Under the pieces are notes generated by a model. That model was not told the DNA's origin. It was given only the letters and a program-made list of their open reading frames with translations, and ran no database searches. A stretch of 11,778 nt of DNA. Source: Bacteroidales bacterium (lineage in GTDB: Bacteria > Bacteroidota > Bacteroidia > Bacteroidales > UBA932). The stretch lies in the NCBI GenBank assembly GCA_017483985.1, contig JAFUUB010000129.1:1-11778 (forward strand). Reading direction: 5' to 3'. The position numbers and the translations under genes were made by a program. Below are positions 1 through 4,770 of the stretch, piece by piece (within the stretch, counting starts at the first letter, position 1; each line of letters begins with the position of its first letter).

Positions 1-33
1 TACGATAATTTCATCCATTATGCACGATTTCAT
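1..33 (-). CDS. possible start of a leftward gene, cut by the window edge
   Basis: Downstream of a canonical leftward promoter there are two in-frame ATG codons on the minus strand, one starting at position 33 and one at 18. The frame stays open to the window edge and reads MKSCIMDEIIV. The promoter's expected transcription start is near position 43, so the ATG at 18, with a leader of about 25 nt, is the likelier start. No Shine-Dalgarno-like sequence is visible, which is common in Bacteroidota. Only a few codons are present, so no function can be given, and the start itself is an inference from the promoter. Confidence 0.25.
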   Translation of the reverse strand, partial: MKSCIMDEIIV

Positions 34-49
34 ATTGTTTGAAACTATG

Positions 50-79
50 CAAATATAGTGATAATTGTTTTATTTTCAA
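50..79 (-). promoter_or_regulatory. Bacteroidota-type promoter, leftward
   Basis: On the minus strand there is a TTG at 79-77, a 19 bp AT-rich spacer, and TATATTTG at 57-50. This matches the sigma-70 promoter form known for Bacteroidota (-33 TTG, -7 TAnnTTTG). It points out of the window to the left and lies just beyond the recombinase stop codon, so it drives a separate transcript. Confidence 0.6.
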
Positions 80-110
80 CATTTTTAAATAATTCTTAGT
101 AAACAACACA

Positions 111-1067
111 TCAAAGCAACCCATCAAACTTCGTCATCGAGCTCGCCTTGATGGAGTCCACGATATCAATATAAGGTTTCATGGCCTTGTAGTCGGAGTG
201 GCCGGTCCATTTCATCACGATGTTCGGGGTGATGCCGAGGGAGAGAGCGTTGACGATGAAGGTGCGGCGACCGGTGTGGGTACCGACCAGTTCCCACTTG
301 GGCTGGATCTTATCGGTGCGGACGTTGCCCTTGTAGGTGGTGACGCGAATCTCCTCATTGATGCCGGCGAGCTTGCACAGTTCCTTGATGTCGCGGTTCA
401 TCGCCTGGTTGGTGTAGTTCGGCAGGGCCTTGTTGTCCTTGAAGGGAGTGTCCTTGTATTTCTCCAGGATGGCCTTGGTGACTTTGTTCAGTTTGATGGA
501 GAGGCTGTCTGCGGTCTTCTGGGTCGTGATCTCAATGTGGTCCCCCTTGACGTCGCTGCGGCGGAGGTTGTTGACGTCGGAGTGTCGGAGCCCGGAGAAG
601 CAGCAGAAAAGGAAGATGTCCCGGATGGGATCCAGATAGGCCTGGGATTCGGAGAGTTCCAAGTCGCGGACGCGGGCGATCTCTTCCTTGGTAAGGTATA
701 TGACCTTGCGTTGCGTCATCTTCAGGGTCGGGCGGAATTTCTTATAGTCCAGGTTGGAGTTGTAGCCGCGGTCGGTAGCCCAGTTTAGAAACCATCGCAG
801 GTAGCCCAGTTTCTTCTCGATGGTGGAGTTCTTCAGACCTACCAGATCCTCTTGGTCATAATCCTCTCTTTCTCCCTTCTTTTTCCGGGGCGTGCGAAGC
901 TTCTTGCTGTCGCGCATGTACGCGACGAACTCCGTCAGGGTGGCTTCCGTCAAGTCGGAAAACTTGATGTTCTTCTTGAAGGTGGTCAGATCCACACGCA
1001 TCGCTTCCATCTTCTCGAAGGTGGCTTCCGTCCATGCGTTCTTTTCGCCGCATTCCTTCAAGAACAT
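111..1067 (-). CDS. tyrosine recombinase (integrase), core-binding and catalytic domains
   Basis: Site-specific recombinase of the tyrosine family, of the kind used by Bacteroidales conjugative and integrative elements. The 318-residue frame holds a SAM-like core-binding domain (about 1-105) and a complete catalytic domain: Arg161 in GLRHSD, Lys184, His264 and Arg267 in HTGRR, His290 in GHSD, and the nucleophile Tyr299 in KPYIDI. The start at 1067 is only the first ATG in the frame. The frame is open to a TGA at 1143-1145, and the codons before the ATG (PEPKKERKPKEHDFFKVYD) look like the usual linker and first helix of the core-binding domain, so the true gene began further upstream. That upstream part is in another frame (see 1058-1198). 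Full relatives are usually about 400 residues. The protein is therefore either dead or made without its arm-binding domain. It ends 31 bp from the leftward promoter. Confidence 0.8.
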   Translation of the reverse strand: MFLKECGEKNAWTEATFEKMEAMRVDLTTFKKNIKFSDLTEATLTEFVAYMRDSKKLRTPRKKKGEREDYDQEDLVGLKNSTIEKKLGYLRWFLNWATDRGYNSNLDYKKFRPTLKMTQRKVIYLTKEEIARVRDLELSESQAYLDPIRDIFLFCCFSGLRHSDVNNLRRSDVKGDHIEITTQKTADSLSIKLNKVTKAILEKYKDTPFKDNKALPNYTNQAMNRDIKELCKLAGINEEIRVTTYKGNVRTDKIQPKWELVGTHTGRRTFIVNALSLGITPNIVMKWTGHSDYKAMKPYIDIVDSIKASSMTKFDGLL

Positions 1068-1198
1068 ATCATAGACCTTGAAGAAGTCATGCTCTTTGGG
1101 CTTGCGCTCCTTCTTTGGCTCCGGAGCCGGATCTGGAACAGATCATTGTTTTTCCCGTAAGCCCTTAGCTTGAAAGCGACATTTCTCTTGATCTTCAT
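1058..1198 (-). pseudogene. N-terminal remnant of the recombinase, frameshifted by an internal deletion
   Basis: An ATG at 1198, preceded by an AAAGAG ribosome-binding site about 7 nt upstream, opens a 46-codon frame (stop at 1060-1058). It begins MKIKRNVAFKLRAYGKNN and continues DLFQIRLR. This resembles the first beta strands of the arm-binding domain of Bacteroidales integrases. It then runs into nonsense, while the adjacent frame takes up the recombinase linker (from about 1140 downward). The order is right but the frame is not, and most of the arm-binding domain is missing. The simplest reading is an internal deletion of roughly 200 bp, of a length not divisible by three, with its junction near 1125-1145. 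The size is inferred from usual family length, not measured. Confidence 0.6.
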
Positions 1199-1225
1199 GG
1201 CGTCTCTTTGTTAAAAAACGCGGCC

Positions 1226-1256
1226 CAAAAATATCCCAAAAATGCTCGCAGTCGAA
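1226..1256 (-). promoter_or_regulatory. probable promoter of the recombinase gene
   Basis: The minus strand carries TATTTTTG at 1233-1226, a match to the Bacteroidota -7 element, with a TTC at 1256-1254 20 bp upstream as a one-mismatch -33 element. Transcription would start about 20 nt before the ATG at 1198. A second -7-like box, TATCTTTG (1276-1269), has no good partner. The -7 box lies inside a short direct repeat of CCCAAAAAT (plus strand, 1224-1232 and 1235-1243). Confidence 0.4.
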
Positions 1257-1330
1257 CAACGTCGTTTGCAAAGATACGCAATAGAAAGTATTCCTGCACG
1301 GGTTTATGAAGGGGTTCGTACTTGGTTTAC

Positions 1331-1411
1331 GATTCTCGTCCTCTCCGCATGAATGCCTTGCAGATTACTCTGTGAGGCATTTTGTGTAAATAATAGCCCG
1401 AGAGAATCGGG
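1331..1411. other. hairpin cluster in the divergent 1199-1561 gap
   Basis: The 363 bp between the recombinase and the lipoprotein gene contain no convincing gene. A 13 bp stem (1352-1364 with 1369-1381, two G-T wobbles, loop TTAC) ends in a short T run on the plus strand and could act as a weak rightward terminator. It is enclosed by GATTCTC (1331-1337) and GAGAATC (1402-1408). A further small hairpin, CCCGA/TCGGG with a GAGAA loop, occupies 1397-1411. A 7 bp hairpin at 1521-1541 (TGGCGGA/TCCGCCA) sits about 20 nt before the lipoprotein start. No known riboswitch class was recognised and no rightward promoter was found here. Confidence 0.35.
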
Positions 1412-1561
1412 AAAGGCAGGTTTGTGGAACGTCTGACGGCTACACCGATCCCGTCCGGAGCCGGGAGGATCAGGGCCTGTACGGGTACTTAAGGTAAATT
1501 CCATGCAAGATAGACGGGGGTGGCGGATTCTATTTCCGCCAAACGTAAAAACGGAAACGAG

Positions 1562-1978
1562 ATGAAAAAAATGTGGACATGGGCCGCTTTGGCCCTGGCT
1601 GTCGTAGCCTGCGACCCCGAGGTTTTGGACGGAGACTGGGACCCGATCCAGACGGACCAGGAGCAACTGACCTTCGGACAGGCGGGCGGGACGCAGACCG
1701 TCCGGATGACCAATTACAAGTCGTGGTGGCTCTGCGAGGCCTATGACACGGTCGCGTGGTCGGAGACGGACGGTTGGCAGTACCAAGGGCTGGTCTATCC
1801 CGAAGAAGGCACGGTGTATCATATCGCCGGGGCGTGGTACGAGGCCGTCATCCCGGAAGGCGCGCGCAACACCCTGACCGTGACCGCGCAGCCGAACCCC
1901 GGCACGGCGCCCCGGGAGGCCCATGTCACCTTGACGGTCGGCGATGCCTTCAAAACCATCACCCTCTATCAGCATTGA
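1562..1978 (+). CDS. small lipoprotein with a BACON-like domain
   Basis: A 138-residue exported lipoprotein. Residues 1-16 form a signal peptide (MKKMWTWAALALAVVA) and Cys17 follows a VVA lipobox. The rest (about 35-138) resembles a single BACON/Ig-like beta domain: a LTFGQAGGTQTVRMTN segment near the start, conserved tryptophans, and a closing AHVTLTVG...TITLYQ strand pair. BACON domains usually lie at the front of larger surface glycan-binding proteins; here one stands almost alone. The start was placed at 1562 because the upstream ATG at 1520 would put a charged stretch before the signal peptide. GGAAACGAG lies just before the chosen ATG. Asp at +2 after the lipid cysteine does not settle inner versus outer membrane. 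The ligand is unknown; the domain call is from pattern alone. Confidence 0.7.
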   Translation: MKKMWTWAALALAVVACDPEVLDGDWDPIQTDQEQLTFGQAGGTQTVRMTNYKSWWLCEAYDTVAWSETDGWQYQGLVYPEEGTVYHIAGAWYEAVIPEGARNTLTVTAQPNPGTAPREAHVTLTVGDAFKTITLYQH

Positions 1979-2117
1979 CATGAGACGGACCCTTTTGGCC
2001 GACCTGGCGCTGCTCCAGCAGAAGGCTGCAGCTTTGGTCATGCCCTGGGCCCGCATGACACCGCTGCCCCGCCGTTGAGCCGGTTTCAGGTTCTTCTCCA
2101 TTTTCCCGGAAAATTGC

Positions 2118-2142
2118 TAAATTTGCAGAGAATCCAAAGGAT
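2118..2142 (+). promoter_or_regulatory. promoter -7 element and ribosome-binding site of the 82-residue gene
   Basis: TAAATTTG at 2118-2125 is an exact match to the Bacteroidota -7 form, though only a weak TTC-like -33 partner is visible near 2094. AAAGGA (2136-2141) then lies 8 nt before the ATG at 2150. Together they place the transcription start near 2130 and exclude an in-frame start codon at 2075. Confidence 0.5.
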
Positions 2143-2149
2143 ATACAAT

Positions 2150-2398
2150 ATGAGCAGAGAACTTGAAACGTGGTGGTCGTCCCTGACCATCGCTCAGAAA
2201 GAGCGGATTGCCCGGAAAGCGGCTGCGAAGGCATCTGCGGACGGCACGGTGGATGAAGCCGCCGTCCGGTATCCGGCCTGCACCCAGTGGTGGAACGGCC
2301 TGGATGAGACCACCCGCCAGACCATCTATGACCACTGTGTCGACCGGCACGGCTACCTCCTGAAAGACTGGAATGACGCGACGCCCTACGGCGACTGA
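2150..2398 (+). CDS. 82-residue protein of unknown function
   Basis: Soluble, with no signal peptide or membrane segment, and rich in Trp, Asp, Glu, Lys and Ala. The N-terminal half begins MSRELETWWSSLTIAQKERI and looks helical. The C-terminal half holds CTQWW and a DHCVDRHGYLLKDWN stretch. Two WW pairs and a Cys-His-rich C-terminal part (C, H, C and H within about 35 residues) stand out, but the spacing is not a clear metal site. The family was not recognised. Reality of the gene rests on its own -7 promoter box, a good AAAGGA ribosome-binding site 8 nt from the ATG, and a strong terminator directly after the stop. It appears to be a single-gene transcript. Confidence 0.65.
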   Translation: MSRELETWWSSLTIAQKERIARKAAAKASADGTVDEAAVRYPACTQWWNGLDETTRQTIYDHCVDRHGYLLKDWNDATPYGD

Positions 2399-2399
2399 C

Positions 2400-2505
2400 G
2401 AAGCACCTTTCCTGTTGGACACCAGCGATTTGCATGAAACCGGGAGCAAGCGGAATTGCACCCGGTTTCTTTTAATCGCTTGCTACGGAGAAGGATAGGT
2501 GCTTC
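2400..2505. repeat. nested imperfect palindrome of 106 bp
   Basis: Starting 2 nt after the stop codon of the 82-residue gene, four stems nest inside one another. The outer arms are 2400-2413 and 2492-2505 (13 of 14 pairs). Inside them AGCGATT (2424-2430) pairs with AATCGCT (2474-2480), then GAAACCGGG (2436-2444) with CCCGGTTTC (2461-2469), then GCAA with TTGC at the tip. An alternative 8 bp pairing, AGCAAGCG (2445-2452) with CGCTTGCT (2477-2484), competes with the second and tip stems. The transcript could thus form one long rod. It may be an intergenic repeat element or a structured 3' end. Confidence 0.6.
2436..2473 (+). terminator. intrinsic terminator of the 82-residue gene
   Basis: A perfect 9 bp stem (GAAACCGGG/CCCGGTTTC), with an inner GCAA/TTGC extension in the loop, is followed by TTTT at 2470-2473. 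It forms the core of the larger palindrome at 2400-2505 and separates the small gene from the LytTR promoter at 2514. Confidence 0.75.
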
Positions 2506-2513
2506 CCTGCTGT

Positions 2514-2544
2514 TTTGTGGATGGAACGCATTTTGCTATCTTTG
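2514..2544 (+). promoter_or_regulatory. promoter of the LytTR-symporter operon
   Basis: TTTG (2514-2517), a 19 bp spacer and TATCTTTG (2537-2544) match the Bacteroidota promoter form closely. The expected transcription start falls within a few bases of the ATG at 2549, so the messenger appears leaderless or nearly so. This also rules out the in-frame start codon at 2456, which lies upstream of the promoter. Confidence 0.65.
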
Positions 2545-2548
2545 CAGC

Positions 2549-3325
2549 ATGAAAGTGAAACTGGAGACGGGTGTGGACCTGGGATTCTGTGGGGTCGTGC
2601 TGCCGGCGCTGCTGTTCATTTTCCCGCTGGAGGAATGGGCGGGATGGCATGCCGGTTACGTGTTGCTCTTCATCCTGTGGCTGTACGGGTGCTATTTCCT
2701 GGACCGGCTGGTGCTGAGCCGCTGGCTGACGGGTGGCGCCCGGCGGTTGTGGTCGGCTATGGCCCTGTTGTTCCTGATGACGGTCGTCACCTTCTTGATG
2801 ACCATCCAGGACGTTCCCTTTCCAAAGGATATCGAACAGTTGCCACATATCGAACTCTACCAGCAGGCTATCTGGATCTTGTACATCGTCGTGACAGCAT
2901 CCAGCCTTTCCATCGGCCTTCTTGCCAGACGCATCCGGTCGCTGGAGGGCCGCCAGGCACAGGAAGAGCAGGATCAGGATACCCGGCGGGCCGTGGAACT
3001 GCGGGCCCGTGATGCCGTAGCCGGGGAGACCATCACCGTCAAGGCCGGCTATGAGGACGTGTCGATCCCTCTCGCCGGCATCCAGTATATCGAATCCCGC
3101 AACAACTATGCGTGCATCCATCTGGACCACCAGGACGACGTGGTCACCCAGATTACGCTGAAAGCCCTCCTGGAGCAGCTTCCTGAAGGCAAGTTCATCC
3201 GGATCCACCGCTCCTACATCATCCCTGCCTACCGCATCGAACGCAAGCAGGCGACCGCTGTCAAGCTGGTCGGCGTCGATACTCCGCTCCCGGTCGGAAG
3301 GGCCCATAAGGACAATCTGAAATGA
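2549..3325 (+). CDS. membrane-anchored LytTR-family transcription regulator
   Basis: A 258-residue one-component regulator. Four likely membrane helices (about 10-26, 34-52, 66-86, 105-127) are followed by a charged linker or short coiled coil (128-156) and a C-terminal LytTR DNA-binding domain (about 160-258). The LytTR signature is clear: IQYIESRNNYACIHL, then FIRIHRSYIIPAYRI, then PVGRAHKDNLK. There is no receiver or kinase domain, so any signal would have to reach it through the membrane part; this is inferred. The start is fixed by the promoter at 2514-2544. Its TGA overlaps the ATG of the symporter (ATGA, 3322-3325), which suggests translational coupling and makes the transporter the obvious candidate partner or target. 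Confidence 0.85.
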   Translation: MKVKLETGVDLGFCGVVLPALLFIFPLEEWAGWHAGYVLLFILWLYGCYFLDRLVLSRWLTGGARRLWSAMALLFLMTVVTFLMTIQDVPFPKDIEQLPHIELYQQAIWILYIVVTASSLSIGLLARRIRSLEGRQAQEEQDQDTRRAVELRARDAVAGETITVKAGYEDVSIPLAGIQYIESRNNYACIHLDHQDDVVTQITLKALLEQLPEGKFIRIHRSYIIPAYRIERKQATAVKLVGVDTPLPVGRAHKDNLK

Positions 3326-4770
3326 CCCCGACAACGATTCTTCTCACCATCCTGGCCTACTTCGCGGCCATGTATGCCGTTTCCCTCCTTTCCGGCCGCA
3401 GGGCCGACAATGCCGCTTTTTTCAGCGGAGGACATGGCTCCCGCTGGTGGGTAGTGGCCCTGGCGATGGTCAGTGCCTGCATGTCCGGGGTTACCTTCGT
3501 CTCCGTGCCGGGGATGGTCGGGGTCAGCGGATTCGGCTACCTCCAGATGTGCATCGGCTTTTTCCTGGGTTATCTTGTCATCGCCTTCGTCCTGACGCCG
3601 CTGTATTTCCGGCTCGGGGTCGTGTCCATCTACCAGTACCTGGAGCAGCGCTTCGGCCTCGGCGCCTACCGGACCGGTGCCTGGTTCTTCTTCATTTCCA
3701 AGATGCTGGGAGCCTCCGTGCGGCTGTTCCTCCTGTGCCTGACCCTCCAGCTGCTGGTCTTCGGCCCCTGGGGTGTCCCGTTCTGGATCAATGCGCTCTG
3801 CAACGTCGCTGTCTGCCTCCTCTATACCTACCGGGGCGGGGTCCGCTCCGTCATCTGGACCGATGTGCTCAAGACCGGCTGCATGCTGCTGGCGGTGACT
3901 CTCTGCCTGTATTTCATCGCCCGGGACCTCGGTGGCATCCGGATCCATGAGCAGACCTTCTTTTTCGATGATGTCAACCATCCGCAGTATTTTTGGAAGC
4001 AGCTTGTCGGCGGGCTTTTCACTGTCGTGGCCATGACCGGCCTGGACCAGGACATGATGCAGCGGACCCTTGCCTGCAAGAATGTGCGGGATTCGCAGAA
4101 GAACCTCGTGGTCAGCAGCCTGTTGCAGGCCGCTGTCATCGCCCTCTTCCTCTGTCTGGGGGCCCTGCTCTACCAGTACGCCGCCGTGCATGGCATCGCC
4201 GAGACCGGAGACCGGCTCTTCCCTGCCGTGGCCACGGAGGGCAGCCTTCCGGCGGCGGTCGGCATCCTGTTCATCATCGGCCTGGTCTCCAGCGCCTACG
4301 GGGCCGGAGGATCCGCCCTCACTTCCCTGACCACTTCGTTTTCCGTGGATATCCTGGGGACGAAGGGCAGGGACGAAGCGGTTGTCACCCGTACCCGCAA
4401 GCGGGTCCACTGGGCGATGGCAGCCGGAATGGCCCTTACCATCACCGTCTTCAACGCTGTCAACAGCACCAGTGCCATCGATGCTGTCTACAAACTGGCC
4501 AGTTATACCTACGGCCCCATCCTGGGCCTGTTCAGCTTCGGTATCCTCACCCGCGCGAAGGTCCGCGACCGGTATGTTCCCATCGTGGCCCTGGCCGCAC
4601 CGGTAATCTGCTTCATCCTTCAGATGAATGCGGAACGTTGGTTCGGAGGGTATCATTTCAGTTATGAACTCCTGCTGCTCAATGCCGGGCTGACCTTCCT
4701 CGGCCTCACCTGCCTGATCGAGCGCGGGCCTCGTCCACAGGAAGCGGCCGCCCGTCGAGAAAAGCGGTGA
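3322..4770 (+). CDS. sodium:solute symporter (SSF family)
   Basis: A 482-residue inner-membrane transporter of the SSF family (relatives of PutP, SGLT and sialic acid transporters), expected to couple uptake of a small organic solute to sodium. About 13 hydrophobic helices span the whole length. Family features seen: the SGVTFVSVPG stretch in the second helix, the YRGGVRSVIWTDV loop near 168-182, and SSAYGAGGSALTSLTTSFSVDI around 318-340, where serines and threonines of the Na2 site lie in this family. The substrate cannot be told from sequence; sugar, sialic acid, amino acid and carboxylate transporters all occur in the family. The gene is second in a two-gene operon with the LytTR regulator. 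Its last 65 bp overlap the end of the opposite-strand PD40 gene, and the last 20 residues are a charged cytoplasmic-type tail. Confidence 0.85.
   Translation: MTPTTILLTILAYFAAMYAVSLLSGRRADNAAFFSGGHGSRWWVVALAMVSACMSGVTFVSVPGMVGVSGFGYLQMCIGFFLGYLVIAFVLTPLYFRLGVVSIYQYLEQRFGLGAYRTGAWFFFISKMLGASVRLFLLCLTLQLLVFGPWGVPFWINALCNVAVCLLYTYRGGVRSVIWTDVLKTGCMLLAVTLCLYFIARDLGGIRIHEQTFFFDDVNHPQYFWKQLVGGLFTVVAMTGLDQDMMQRTLACKNVRDSQKNLVVSSLLQAAVIALFLCLGALLYQYAAVHGIAETGDRLFPAVATEGSLPAAVGILFIIGLVSSAYGAGGSALTSLTTSFSVDILGTKGRDEAVVTRTRKRVHWAMAAGMALTITVFNAVNSTSAIDAVYKLASYTYGPILGLFSFGILTRAKVRDRYVPIVALAAPVICFILQMNAERWFGGYHFSYELLLLNAGLTFLGLTCLIERGPRPQEAAARREKR

Noticed and set aside
157..163. TCCACGA motif matching the repeat array, inside the recombinase gene
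   Set aside because: It encodes part of the conserved end of the catalytic domain and has no dyad partner; a chance match.
1412..1520. Known riboswitch upstream of the lipoprotein gene
   Set aside because: Cobalamin, TPP, FMN, SAM and c-di-GMP core motifs were looked for by eye and not found.
1304..2101. Minus-strand open frame of 265 codons over the lipoprotein gene
   Set aside because: The plus strand has a lipoprotein signal peptide and a recognisable domain; the antisense translation resembles nothing.
2456..2548. Earlier in-frame start for the LytTR protein
   Set aside because: It lies within the terminator palindrome and upstream of the promoter at 2514-2544.
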